A stretch of 64,000 nt of DNA. Source: HKCCE3408 sp039191215 (GTDB taxonomy: Bacteria > Pseudomonadota > Alphaproteobacteria > Rhodobacterales > Rhodobacteraceae). The notes below the pieces were generated by a model. It saw nothing but the letters and a program-made list of their open reading frames with translations, was not told the origin of the DNA and ran no database searches. The position numbers were made by a program, and so were the translations under genes. The stretch covers positions 1 to 64,000 of the forward strand of contig JBCCXT010000010.1 in assembly GCA_039191215.1 (NCBI GenBank), given 5' to 3'. Position 1 is the stretch's first letter. Each line of letters begins with the position of its first letter. Positions 40,701 to 49,054 of the stretch are shown here, one piece after another.

Positions 40701-42128
40701 CACCATTTGCCGCTGGTGCCCGATAGCGTCGTTTCGGATGCAGAGGCTGTCATCGACGGCGATCATGACGGGATAAGCTACACGCGGGCGCCCGCGGCAG
40801 AGACGATGGGCCGCGTCCGGATCGCCCATGTCGAGGCCGACGGCGTTTTTGAGACGCGGATCGCCGAGGCAATCTTTCCCGACGATACCGACATCACGAC
40901 CAGCCAGAACGATCTACCCCTGTCGCTGACGACGACCGAGGCACGCGATATTGCTGAAAGGTGGTTGGCTGCGTCACGCATGGCCCGAGACAGTGTGGAG
41001 CTTGCCTTGCCGCCATCACGTCACGACGTGCAAGCTGGCGCGATGATGGAACTTCCGGGCGGCACACTTTGGCGTATCGACCGGGTCGAAGATGGCGGCG
41101 CGCGCAAGATCGAGGCAACCCGGGTGGAGCCGACAATCTCTGACCCGCCCGATGCGACGGAAACCTTGGTCCAGGCTGAGCTATATGTGCCGCCTGTCCC
41201 GGTTGATCCGGTCTTTCTCGATCTGCCGCTTCTGACCGGTGAGGAGGTGGAGTTTGCCCCCCATATTGCGGTTGCTGCGACGCCTTGGCCAGGCAGCGTC
41301 GCGGTTTACGCCTCCGCGACTGCGGATAATTTTGCCCTCAATACGGTGGTTGAAACGTCCTCAGTTATTGGTGTGCTGGAGACACCGATGCCGGCGGCAC
41401 AGCCCGGAATATGGGATCGCGGGCCGGCAATTCGTGTGCGCATCCTCGATGGCTCCCTATCGTCGGTGACGGCGGAAGAAGTTCTAAACGGCGCCAATGT
41501 TGGCGCACTTGGCGCAGATGATACCGGCCCTTGGGAGGTCATCCAGTTCAAGGACGCGACCTTGGTCGCGCCTGATATCTGGGAGATCGGATTACGCCTG
41601 CGTGGACAGGCGGGAACCGAGGCGTTCATGCCGCCAAGCTGGCCCGCGGGTACGCTCTTTGTGCTGTTGGATGGCCGACCCCAGCAGATTGAGCTTGCCA
41701 GCTCTGCGCGGGGTCTTGCGCGTAATTATCGCATTGGGCCTGCCCGGAGGAGCTTGGACGACGACAGTTTCGTTGCCCGCAGCCTAGCATTTGACGGTGT
41801 CGGCTTGCGGCCCTATGCACCTGCTCATCTTCGTTCCAAATCAACGTCTTCCGATACAGAGTTCACTTGGATACGCCGCACGCGCATCGATGGCGACAGC
41901 TGGCAAGGCAGTGACGTGCCGCTGGGTGAGGATCAAGAGCAATACCTTCTTCGGATTAGCGATGCGGGTGGCTTGAAGCGTGAAGTCAGCGTCACCAAAC
42001 CCGCTTGGAGCTATCCCGAAGCCGAACGCATAGCTGACGGTACAGCGTCCAGTTTCACGGTCGATGTTGCGCAAGTTTCAGCGCGGTTCGGCCCCGGCCC
42101 TTCGACAAGGATAATGATCAATGGCTGA
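37755..42128 (+). CDS. orfg15: GTA receptor-binding/TIM-barrel megaprotein (g15) with an inserted domain
   Basis: 1457 aa, the distal tail 'megatron'. N-terminal segments (LLSAAGAAVGSSFSGSVLGL; Gly-rich region near 90-115) thread the hub. A glycoside-hydrolase-like TIM barrel spans about residues 430-910: AAFCIGSELRALTQMRDD, GFDWYYPSSEARDAQIRVPI, WVPQSKPIWFTEIGCPAIDK. A phage-tail-3-like domain follows (about 930-1130), then beta-rich C-terminal parts. Relatives of about 1300 aa run directly from WWSNLHFER to WVPQSKPIW; here about 160 residues (about 630-790, bases roughly 39650-40130) are inserted that look like a jelly-roll carbohydrate-binding module (HFRFGTSSQLRLVLRHLSGH; TIAVGPGSDTPDETLHFFGA). 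It probably contacts the recipient surface. Confidence 0.92.
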   Translation: MATLLLSAAGAAVGSSFSGSVLGLSGAVIGRAVGATIGRVIDQKLLGQGSEPVETGRIDRYKLSGVGEGTPVANTVGRMRLGGQVIWSTHFLEHSTTTGGGGGKGAPQQPKTTSYSYSVSVALALCEGEILHVGRIWADGTLIERDTLALRVYRGTEDQLPDPKMEAVEGAGEVPAYRGMAYVVIEDLDLTPYGNRMPQLSFEVVRAVATTPKQSPSAGDTLRAVAVIPGTGEYSLATTPVSYHRGVGQHAKVNMNTPSGQTDFMTSMDDLTSELPNCQAVSLVVSWFGNDLRAGHCSIQPKVDQKLEDAAEMPWSVSGLTRAAASEIAKIDGRPIYGGTPTDASVIQAIRELTARGQSVMFYPFILMEILAQNGLPDPWSDAPDQAELPWRGRITGEKAAGEPGSPDGTAANREAIDAFFGTVTAADFAISSGSVSYQGPAEWTYSRFILHLAALSAAAGGVAAFCIGSELRALTQMRDDAGFPFVDKLRELAAEVRVILPDAKLGYAADWSEYFGYHPQDGSGDLFFHLDPLWADENIDFIGIDNYMPLADWRDGTDHADVNWGSDYNLDYLKSNIEGGEGFDWYYPSSEARDAQIRVPITDGAGGTPWVYRYKDVRNWWSNLHFERHHPAVRSILPSGADPSAWALSGATVTATSDVYDVFKQPVDIASQSSEDDAIEAAPVVLDADQTYALRVHFRFGTSSQLRLVLRHLSGHVTVTATPGQQAAVSGATSLVQATSLEEHSEEVFTLRVTLRYGTHSALTIAVGPGSDTPDETLHFFGADLSPWPVPPTDWVPQSKPIWFTEIGCPAIDKGANQPNVFFDPKSSESAVPHYSNGRRDDIIQLQTLRAVTQYWADPEINPVSTVYGGAMIDIDRIFAWAWDARPYPAFPNNIDLWSDGQNYTTGHWLSGRISSQSLDLVVAELCRRAGLKDGDIDVSALYGVVRGYSTADLETARARLQPLMLAYDFTAVERDGKIVFHHLPLVPDSVVSDAEAVIDGDHDGISYTRAPAAETMGRVRIAHVEADGVFETRIAEAIFPDDTDITTSQNDLPLSLTTTEARDIAERWLAASRMARDSVELALPPSRHDVQAGAMMELPGGTLWRIDRVEDGGARKIEATRVEPTISDPPDATETLVQAELYVPPVPVDPVFLDLPLLTGEEVEFAPHIAVAATPWPGSVAVYASATADNFALNTVVETSSVIGVLETPMPAAQPGIWDRGPAIRVRILDGSLSSVTAEEVLNGANVGALGADDTGPWEVIQFKDATLVAPDIWEIGLRLRGQAGTEAFMPPSWPAGTLFVLLDGRPQQIELASSARGLARNYRIGPARRSLDDDSFVARSLAFDGVGLRPYAPAHLRSKSTSSDTEFTWIRRTRIDGDSWQGSDVPLGEDQEQYLLRISDAGGLKREVSVTKPAWSYPEAERIADGTASSFTVDVAQVSARFGPGPSTRIMING

Positions 42129-42828
42129 TACCCAGCAACTCAACCTGCCGCTGCTAAGCGCCAGCCAGGCGCAAAAACATGTCACCGTCAACGAAGCGCT
42201 GATCCGGCTTGATGGAATGGTGCAGCTGCGCTTGCAATCTGTCACCGACACGATCCCCCCGGCGGTGTTCTCGGAAGCGGACGCTTATGGCGTTCCAGCC
42301 GGTGCGACCGGGCTGTGGGCCGGGCAGGAGGGGCGGATTGCCATCGCTGTCAATGGCGGATGGGATTTCATCGATCCGCGTATCGGATTTCAGGCCTATG
42401 TGATCGATGCCGGAGCCGCGGCGATTTTCGACGGAATGGATTGGCGCATCGGCGGCCTGACATTCACGCCAAACCGGGCGGGGCTAAATGTTTCCAGCGT
42501 TGAGATCGACCAGCCCATCACAAGTGGTTCGAGCGTGACCACCGCCCCGATCATCCCCGAACGGGCCATCGTTTTTGGCGTCACGGGTGTGATCACCGCC
42601 GCAATAACGGGTGCCAGTGCCTGGCGAATTGGCGTGACCGGCGAAGATCAGCGCTATGGAAGCGGGCTGTCGACGGGCGTAGGGTCTTGGCTTTCGGGAC
42701 CGTCAACACCACTTGTTTACTGGGCGCCGACGCCGTTGGTCATATCCTCGGAAGATAATGACTTTTCTGGCGGCAATTTGCGTCTGGCGGTTCACTTCGC
42801 GACGCTGAGCATCCCAGCTGGTCCTTAG
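42121..42828 (+). CDS. DUF2793 tail-fibre-like protein at the end of the GTA cluster
   Basis: 235 aa. The first 110 residues are a DUF2793 domain: QLNLPLLSASQAQKHVTVNE, LIRLDGMVQLRLQSVTDT, GATGLWAGQEGRIAIAVNGG. The rest is a beta-rich domain with a repeated TG-motif pattern (VFGVTGVITAAITGASAWRI), as in fibre heads. It overlaps g15 by eight bases, so it belongs to the GTA transcript. In R. capsulatus the DUF2793 fibre gene lies elsewhere in the genome, so finding it here suggests an added or retained fibre for recipient recognition. Confidence 0.8.
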   Translation: MADTQQLNLPLLSASQAQKHVTVNEALIRLDGMVQLRLQSVTDTIPPAVFSEADAYGVPAGATGLWAGQEGRIAIAVNGGWDFIDPRIGFQAYVIDAGAAAIFDGMDWRIGGLTFTPNRAGLNVSSVEIDQPITSGSSVTTAPIIPERAIVFGVTGVITAAITGASAWRIGVTGEDQRYGSGLSTGVGSWLSGPSTPLVYWAPTPLVISSEDNDFSGGNLRLAVHFATLSIPAGP

Positions 42829-42887
42829 GTGCTGGCCACCGTGCTGTCGCTGACGTAAACTGCCTGCAGCAGCAAAGGAATGTAGCG

Positions 42888-43697
42888 ATGGCGGAGCAAA
42901 AACCCCTAGTCACTGCCCTTGATCCAGTATGGTCGAGAATTACCGCTGAAGCGGAGGACGCAATCGCCGAAGAGCCACTTCTGGGCGGTCTCATCCATTC
43001 GTGTGTGCTGCATCATTCGACGCTGGAAAGCGCGCTTGCCTTTCGCATGGCGCAAAAGCTGTCCTCCGGTGAGATGTCCGAACAGCTTTTGCGGGAGATT
43101 GCCGACCAGGCCTATCGCGCCGATCCGGCATTGGGACAAGCCGCGCGCGCCGATATCGTTGCGGTTTACGATCGTGACCCGGCCTGCCACCGTTTTTTGC
43201 AACCTTTGATGTATTTCAAGGGCTTCCAGGCGATCCAGGCCTACCGGATCGGCCATTGGCTCTGGCGCCAGGGCCGGGACGACTTTGCCTATTTTATCCA
43301 GATGCGTGTGTCTGAGGCCTTCGGGATTGATATTCACCCGAATGCTCAGATGGGCCGCGGAATCATGATCGATCACGCCCATTCGATTGTCATCGGTGAG
43401 ACGGCTGTGGTGGGTGACAATGTATCAATGCTGCATTCCGTCACCCTTGGCGGGACCGGTAAAGAGGATGACGACCGGCACCCAAAGATCGGCGATGGCG
43501 TGTTAATCGGCGCGGGCGCGAAGGTGCTTGGCAACATCCATATCGGCAATTGCAGCCGCATTGCGGCCGGATCGGTCGTGCTGCACGAGGTGCCGCCGTG
43601 CAAGACGGTTGCCGGTGTTCCCGCAAAGATCGTGGGCGAGGCGGGTTGCGATCAACCGTCGCTGAGCATGGATCATCTGTTCGGCGCCAAAGCCTGA
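42888..43697 (+). CDS. cysE: Serine O-acetyltransferase
   Basis: 269 aa. The N-terminal helical domain contains DPVWSRITAEAEDAIAEEPL and the DPA motif region near 78-100; the C-terminal left-handed beta-helix of hexapeptide repeats includes FGIDIHPNAQMGRGIMIDHA and GNIHIGNCSRIAAGSVVLHE. It makes O-acetylserine for cysteine synthesis. It directly follows the GTA cluster, as in Rhodobacter. AAGGAA lies upstream of the ATG, and a strong bidirectional terminator follows. Confidence 0.94.
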   Translation: MAEQKPLVTALDPVWSRITAEAEDAIAEEPLLGGLIHSCVLHHSTLESALAFRMAQKLSSGEMSEQLLREIADQAYRADPALGQAARADIVAVYDRDPACHRFLQPLMYFKGFQAIQAYRIGHWLWRQGRDDFAYFIQMRVSEAFGIDIHPNAQMGRGIMIDHAHSIVIGETAVVGDNVSMLHSVTLGGTGKEDDDRHPKIGDGVLIGAGAKVLGNIHIGNCSRIAAGSVVLHEVPPCKTVAGVPAKIVGEAGCDQPSLSMDHLFGAKA

Positions 43698-43718
43698 ACC
43701 AAACGTCACACCAAATTC

Positions 43719-43752
43719 AAAAGCCGCAGGGTTTGCGCCCTGCGGCTTTTTT
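43719..43752. terminator. Bidirectional terminator between cysE and typA
   Basis: AAAAGCCGCAGGG and CCCTGCGGCTTTT form a 13-bp perfect stem with a six-base loop. A T-run follows on the + strand, and A-rich sequence on the other side gives T residues on the minus strand. It serves both convergent genes. Confidence 0.92.
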
Positions 43753-43761
43753 CGTTCCGGC

Positions 43762-45582
43762 TTAGGATGCGGCGCGGGCCTGGCGCTTGCGTTCATGCGG
43801 GTCCAGAAAGCGCTTGCGCAGGCGCACGGCATTTGGCGTCACCTCAACCAATTCGTCGTCATCGATATAGGCGATCGCTTCTTCAAGCCCCATGCGAATG
43901 GGCGTTGTGAGTGTGACGGCTTCGTCCTTGCCCGAGGCCCGCACATTGGTGAGTTTCTTGCCCTTTAGCGGGTTTACCTCAAGATCATTGTCGCGCGAAT
44001 GCTCGCCAATGATCATGCCCTCGTAGACATCCTCTTGCGCGCCGATGAACATCCGGCCGCGATCTTCGAGGCCCCAAAGCGCATAAGCCACGCTTTGACC
44101 ATTCTCCATCGAGATAAGAACGCCCGCACGACGGCCGGGAATCGCGCCTTTATGCGGCGCCCAGGCGTGGAATACGCGGTTCATCACACCGGTGCCGCGC
44201 GTATCGGTCAAAAATTCACCATGATAGCCGATTAGCCCGCGAGATGGGACATGAGCAATGATCCGCGTCTTGCCCGCACCGGCGGGCTTCATCTCGGTCA
44301 TCTCGCCCTTGCGCTGGCCCGTGATTTTTTCGATGACAACACCGGAATATTCATCATCAACATCGATCGTGACCTCTTCGAGCGGCTCAAGGTTCTGGCC
44401 ATCCTCGTTGCGGGTCAGCACTTGCGGGCGCGATACCGACAGCTCAAAACCTTCGCGGCGCATGTTTTCGATGAGCACGCCCATCTGCAACTCACCCCGG
44501 CCAGAAACCTCAAACGCTTCCCCGCTTGGGGTGTCCGAAACGCGGATGGCGACGTTCGATTCCGCCTCTTTCAATAGCCGGTCCCGGATCACGCGGGATT
44601 GGACCTTTTTTCCGTCACGCCCGGCTAAAGGGCTGTCATTGATGCCAAATGTCACCGAAATGGTTGGTGGATCAATGGGCTGGGCAGGGATCGCATCGGT
44701 GACGTCCAGGGCTGCGATTGTGTCAGCCACCGTGGCCTTTGCCATCCCGGCCAGGGTCACGATATCGCCAGCCTCAGCCGCCGCAATCGGCGATTGTGCC
44801 AGGCCGCGAAAGGCCAGGATTTTGGAGATGCGGAACTGTTCGATCCGTGTGCCATCACGCGACAATGCCTTGACCGTGTCGCCAGGTTTTGCCCGGCCTG
44901 CCTCAACGCGCCCGGTCAGGATGCGGCCGAGGAACGGATCGCCGCCAAGCGTGGTCGCCAGCATCCGAAATGGCGCATCGACAGCCGCGATCTGTTGTGG
45001 CGCAGGCACGTGGCGCAAAATCAATTTGAATAATTCATCCAGACCAGCTCGCGGGCCATCGAGATCGGTGTCGGCCCATCCGGCGCGGCCAGAGGCGTAA
45101 AGATGCGGGAAATCAAGCTGGTTGTCATCCGCGCCCAGATTGGCAAACAGATCGAAGCATTCATCAAGCGCCCGATCTGGCTCGGCATCGGGCTTGTCGA
45201 CTTTGTTCAGGACAACGATGGGTCGCAGACCCAGGGCCAGCGCTTTTGCGGTGACAAATTTCGTCTGCGGCATCGGGCCTTCGGCAGCATCAACCAGCAA
45301 TAAAACGCCGTCCACCATGCTCAAGACACGTTCCACCTCGCCACCGAAATCGGCGTGCCCCGGCGTGTCGACGATGTTGATCCGCACGCCTTGCCACTCG
45401 ACCGAGGTCGCCTTGGCCAGGATCGTGATGCCCCTCTCCCTCTCCAGGTCATTGGAATCGAGCGCGCGCTCGGCAATGGCCTGGCCTTCGCGGAACGCGC
45501 CGGACTGCTTTAACAGCGCATCCACAAGCGTGGTCTTGCCATGATCGACATGGGCAATGATTGCAATATTGCGCAGATCCAT
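43762..45582 (-). CDS. typA: Ribosome-associated GTPase TypA/BipA
   Basis: 606 aa, translational GTPase beginning MDLRNIAIIAHVDHGKTTLV (G1 at about residues 10-18), with RGITILAKATS, DTPGHADFGGEVERV (G3) and LNKVDKP (G4). EF-G-like domains III and V and the BipA-specific C-terminus follow (SRGLIGYHGEFLTDTRGTG; DDELVEVTPNAVRLRKRFLD). It assists 50S assembly and stress adaptation. The ATG at 45582 gives the conserved N-terminus; the upstream extension is not family-like. Confidence 0.95.
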   Translation of the reverse strand: MDLRNIAIIAHVDHGKTTLVDALLKQSGAFREGQAIAERALDSNDLERERGITILAKATSVEWQGVRINIVDTPGHADFGGEVERVLSMVDGVLLLVDAAEGPMPQTKFVTAKALALGLRPIVVLNKVDKPDAEPDRALDECFDLFANLGADDNQLDFPHLYASGRAGWADTDLDGPRAGLDELFKLILRHVPAPQQIAAVDAPFRMLATTLGGDPFLGRILTGRVEAGRAKPGDTVKALSRDGTRIEQFRISKILAFRGLAQSPIAAAEAGDIVTLAGMAKATVADTIAALDVTDAIPAQPIDPPTISVTFGINDSPLAGRDGKKVQSRVIRDRLLKEAESNVAIRVSDTPSGEAFEVSGRGELQMGVLIENMRREGFELSVSRPQVLTRNEDGQNLEPLEEVTIDVDDEYSGVVIEKITGQRKGEMTEMKPAGAGKTRIIAHVPSRGLIGYHGEFLTDTRGTGVMNRVFHAWAPHKGAIPGRRAGVLISMENGQSVAYALWGLEDRGRMFIGAQEDVYEGMIIGEHSRDNDLEVNPLKGKKLTNVRASGKDEAVTLTTPIRMGLEEAIAYIDDDELVEVTPNAVRLRKRFLDPHERKRQARAAS

Positions 45583-45799
45583 AAGCGGGGCCTTTGGGCT
45601 GAGGTTTAGTCTTGCCGCGGCGCATAGGGTGTTTTGCGGCGCTTGGCCAGGGCAAGGTCGGGTGCGGCGCGCCGTTAGCCAACAGATGCCTGCCATTGAT
45701 GCGACGCGGTTACCTGCGCCTTGCAGCTACCAAGCAAGGCCAAAAGGAAGTGTTAAGGCGCATAATGCACGGCTGCGAACCGTCGATGCGGGCGCGAAG

Positions 45800-46216
45800 T
45801 CAGGCTTTGCGCAGGCGGATGACGATATCGACCTTTGCGATCTCGTAACCCTCAGGCGGATCGGGCATCTGCGACAAGGAGACGGAGGATTTCGGCGCAT
45901 CCCTCAGCGTCCCGTCGTCTTCAATGTAGTAATGCGGATGATCGTCAATACGGGTGTCGAAATAGCTGCGATGCCCGTCAACCGTGACCTCTTGCATCAG
46001 CCCCGCGTCGCAAAACGCCCTGAGCGTGTTATAGACCGTGGCAAGCGACACCTTGTCACCCGTTGCCACCACCGAGGCATGCAGGCTTTCGGCCGAGACA
46101 TGCCGATCCCGCCCGTCGCCAACAAGCAGCGTCGCCAAGGACAGCCTCTGCCGTGTCGGACGGAGGTCTGCCGTTGCCAGCCATTTTGATCCGCGTTCGA
46201 GCGCTTCGGGCGTCAT
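45800..46216 (-). CDS. irr: Iron response regulator Irr (Fur family)
   Basis: 138 aa from the ATG at 46216, which has AAGGAAG upstream (an in-frame TTG ten codons earlier is less likely). Fur-type winged helix with LRPTRQRLSLATLLVGDG and KVSLATVYNTLRAFCDAGLM; the HPHYYIEDDGTL segment and the ending VDIVIRLRKA are Irr-like. Irr is a haem-responsive iron regulator of Rhizobiales and Rhodobacterales. It is divergent from fabA-fabB-fabI across about 150 bp; this order is common in Rhodobacterales. Confidence 0.9.
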   Translation of the reverse strand: MTPEALERGSKWLATADLRPTRQRLSLATLLVGDGRDRHVSAESLHASVVATGDKVSLATVYNTLRAFCDAGLMQEVTVDGHRSYFDTRIDDHPHYYIEDDGTLRDAPKSSVSLSQMPDPPEGYEIAKVDIVIRLRKA

Positions 46217-46366
46217 TTGCTTGGAGCTTCCTTGCTTTCTTACCAACTCTATACGGTGCCAGGGCCGCTGGTTTCAAGCAAAACAGGGGTGCCCTTGCCA
46301 CTGCTGACACGCCAGTGCTAGACGGTGGCGACGTGACCAGACCGACCGGTGGACCTTAGCGCGGAC

Positions 46367-46876
46367 ATGTCAGACTACCCCAAGAGCTTTGACAAAGCGG
46401 ATCTGATCCGCTGCGCTGAAGGTGACCTCTTTGGCCCTGGCAATGCCCAATTGCCGCTGCCGCCGATGCTGATGATGGACCGCATCACCGATATCTCAGA
46501 TGATGCCGGTGCGCAGGGCAAAGGCCATGTCGTGGCAGAGTTCGATATCCTGCCCGATCTTTGGTTCTTTGAGTGCCATTTCCCCGGCAACCCGATTATG
46601 CCAGGATGCCTGGGTCTGGATGGGTTGTGGCAATTGACCGGTTTCAATCTGGGTTGGCGCGGCTGGCAGGGCCGCGGATACGCGCTTGGCGTGGGTGAGG
46701 TCAAGCTGACCGGTATGGTTCGCCCTGACCGTAAGATGTTGACATATTTCGTTGATTTTACCAAAGCGATACAGACAAGGCGCCTTACAATGGGTGTTGC
46801 GGATGGCCGGGTCGAAGCCGATGGTGAAACCATTTACCAGGTCAAAGACATGCGCGTTGCGCTCAGCGAGAACTGA
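46367..46876 (+). CDS. fabA: 3-hydroxydecanoyl-ACP dehydratase/isomerase
   Basis: 169 aa, hot-dog fold enzyme that introduces the cis double bond for anaerobic-type unsaturated fatty acids. The catalytic His is in FFECHFPGNPIMPGCLGLDG (near residue 70), and Asp lies in the same motif's GLDGLWQL. The ATG at 46367 gives the standard MSDYPKSFDKADL start; the upstream GTG is not needed. First gene of fabA-fabB-fabI. Confidence 0.95.
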   Translation: MSDYPKSFDKADLIRCAEGDLFGPGNAQLPLPPMLMMDRITDISDDAGAQGKGHVVAEFDILPDLWFFECHFPGNPIMPGCLGLDGLWQLTGFNLGWRGWQGRGYALGVGEVKLTGMVRPDRKMLTYFVDFTKAIQTRRLTMGVADGRVEADGETIYQVKDMRVALSEN

Positions 46877-46904
46877 CGCAACAAGGTAGCCAGGGAGGGC
46901 GGCC

Positions 46905-48134
46905 ATGCGCCGGGTGGTGATAACAGGTCTCGGGATCGTCTCGCCCATCGGCAACGATGCGGCGTCCGTCACGGCGAGCCTGCGGGCTGGCACAAGCGGC
47001 ATAGAAGCGGTGCCCGAGATGTCTGAGCACGGCTTTCGCAGCCAAGTTGCCGGGACCATCGATATCGATCCATCGGCGCAGATCGACAAGCGCGCGCTGC
47101 GCTTTATGGGCCCCGGCGCGGCTTATGCGCATATTGCTATGGGCCAGGCCATTGCCGATGCCGGTCTGGATCCGGCGGATGTGTCGCATGCGCGGACCGG
47201 GCTGATCGCGGGCTCGGGCGGGCCGTCGACCAGCGCGATGTTTGCCGCCCATCAAAGTGTGCTGAAGACTCAGGCGACAAAGCGAATTGGCCCTTTTGCG
47301 GTGCCAAAGTGTATGTCTTCGACCATCTCGGCCAATCTTTCCACTGCCTACAAGATCAAGGGCATCAACTATTCGATCACCTCGGCCTGCTCGACCAGCC
47401 TGCATTGCATCGGTTCAGCGGCGGAGCAGATCCAATTCGGCAAACAGGACATTATGTTTGCTGGTGGCGCGGAGGAGCTGGATTGGACCTTGTCGTGCCT
47501 CTTTGACGCGATGGGGGCGATGAGCTCGAAATATAACGACACACCATCGCGCGCCAGCCGGGCCTTTGATGCTGACCGCGACGGCTTTGTGATCGCCGGC
47601 GGCGGCGGGATTGTCGTGCTTGAAGAGCTTGAGCATGCCCGCGCCCGCGGTGCCAAAATCTATGCCGAAGTGACAGGTTTTGCCGCCACCTCAGACGGCC
47701 ACGACATGGTGGCGCCGTCCGGCGAAGGTGCCGAACGTGCGATGCGCCTGGCCCTGGCCACACTGCCCGAGGACCGCAAAGTGGGCTATATCAACGCCCA
47801 TGGCACCTCAACCGGCGCGGGCGATCTGCCCGAGATCATGGCCGTCAGGCGCGCCTTTGGAAACGGCCCGCAACCCCCTGTTTCATCGACAAAATCTATG
47901 ACGGGGCATGCCCAGGGGGCGGCCGGTGCGCTAGAAGCGATCTTCTGCCTTTTGATGTTGGAGCACGACTTCATCGCGCCCTCGATCAATATCGAAACGC
48001 TGGACCTCGAGATCGAGCCACACGAAATTGCCAGCACGCTTGTCGAGGCGGCTGGGCTGGATACGGTTATGACAAATTCCTTCGGGTTTGGCGGCACCAA
48101 CGGCGCCATGCTGATGTCGAGATTTCAGGGATAA
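46905..48134 (+). CDS. fabB: 3-oxoacyl-ACP synthase I
   Basis: 409 aa: MRRVVITGLGIVSPIGNDAA, catalytic Cys in TSACSTSLHCIGSAAEQIQ (near residue 163), His in NAHGTSTGAGDLPE and SMTGHAQGAAGALEA, and the ending NSFGFGGTNGAML. Together with FabA it elongates the unsaturated intermediate. GGGAGGG lies before the start. Very similar layout to FabF at 25119 but with the FabB-type GAGDLPE segment. Confidence 0.95.
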   Translation: MRRVVITGLGIVSPIGNDAASVTASLRAGTSGIEAVPEMSEHGFRSQVAGTIDIDPSAQIDKRALRFMGPGAAYAHIAMGQAIADAGLDPADVSHARTGLIAGSGGPSTSAMFAAHQSVLKTQATKRIGPFAVPKCMSSTISANLSTAYKIKGINYSITSACSTSLHCIGSAAEQIQFGKQDIMFAGGAEELDWTLSCLFDAMGAMSSKYNDTPSRASRAFDADRDGFVIAGGGGIVVLEELEHARARGAKIYAEVTGFAATSDGHDMVAPSGEGAERAMRLALATLPEDRKVGYINAHGTSTGAGDLPEIMAVRRAFGNGPQPPVSSTKSMTGHAQGAAGALEAIFCLLMLEHDFIAPSINIETLDLEIEPHEIASTLVEAAGLDTVMTNSFGFGGTNGAMLMSRFQG

Positions 48135-48141
48135 GGTTACG

Positions 48142-48930
48142 ATGGCCGAGCTGATGCGGGGAAAGCGCGGGCTGATCATGGGTGTGGCCAATGACCGCTC
48201 GATCGCCTGGGGAATTGCCAAAGCGTTGCACACCGAAGGCGCTGAACTGGCCTTTTCGTATCAGGGCGACGCCTTTGGCAAACGGGTTGAACCGCTGGCC
48301 GCGTCTTTGGGCTCTGATCTGCTGGTCGATGTCGATGTGACCGATGATGCCTCTTTGGATGCCTGTTTCGCCCGCCTTGCCGATCACTGGGGAACGATCG
48401 ATTTTGTCGTCCATGCGATTGCCTATTCCGACAAACACGAACTGACCGGGCGCTTCATCGACACGAGCCGGGAAAATTTCCGCAACTCCCTGACAATATC
48501 ATGCTTTTCGCTGATCGATGTGGCCAAGCGCGCCAGCGCCTTGATGCCGGAAGGTGGCACGATCCTGACGCTAACCTATCAGGGCTCAAACCGGGTGACG
48601 CCATACTACAACGTGATGGGTGTGGCCAAAGCGGCGCTCGAATCGGCGGTACGCTACCTGGCAAATGATCTGGGCCCCGACGGTATCCGGGTCAACGCGA
48701 TCAGCCCGGGCCCAATGAAGACGCTGGCTGGCGCCGCCATCGGCGGCGCGCGTAAGACATTCAAAACCACCGAGGCAAATGCGCCGCTGCGGGCCAATGC
48801 CACGCTTGAGGCCGTCGGTGGCACGGCTGTGTACCTGGCATCCGATTACGGCGCGAGCACAACCGGTGAGACGGTGATTGTGGATGGCGGGTTTCACGTC
48901 TTAGGCATGCCGCAGCCCGACAACCTTTGA
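48142..48930 (+). CDS. fabI: Enoyl-ACP reductase (NADH)
   Basis: 262 aa, divergent short-chain dehydrogenase: GLIMGVANDRSIAWGIAKAL cofactor motif, HAIAYSDKHELTGRFIDTSR, and the FabI Tyr-x6-Lys pair in YYNVMGVAKAAL near 158-165. It catalyses the last step of each elongation cycle and is the triclosan target in other bacteria. Third gene of the operon, seven bases after fabB. Confidence 0.95.
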   Translation: MAELMRGKRGLIMGVANDRSIAWGIAKALHTEGAELAFSYQGDAFGKRVEPLAASLGSDLLVDVDVTDDASLDACFARLADHWGTIDFVVHAIAYSDKHELTGRFIDTSRENFRNSLTISCFSLIDVAKRASALMPEGGTILTLTYQGSNRVTPYYNVMGVAKAALESAVRYLANDLGPDGIRVNAISPGPMKTLAGAAIGGARKTFKTTEANAPLRANATLEAVGGTAVYLASDYGASTTGETVIVDGGFHVLGMPQPDNL

Positions 48931-49054
48931 AGCGCCTTTACATAACGCCCAAGCGCTGTTGCAAAATTTCGACCATTTGGCCAAAAGTTAACGTTGCTTC
49001 GGCCCGGCTCGCCGTGTCACCCTTACTTTGGGGCAACCAGATGGGGGAATGCGG

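Noticed and set aside
27762..42828. Interpretation as an ordinary prophage
   Set aside because: No integrase, repressor, replication or lysis genes and no att-like repeats; gene order and sizes match a gene transfer agent between housekeeping genes.
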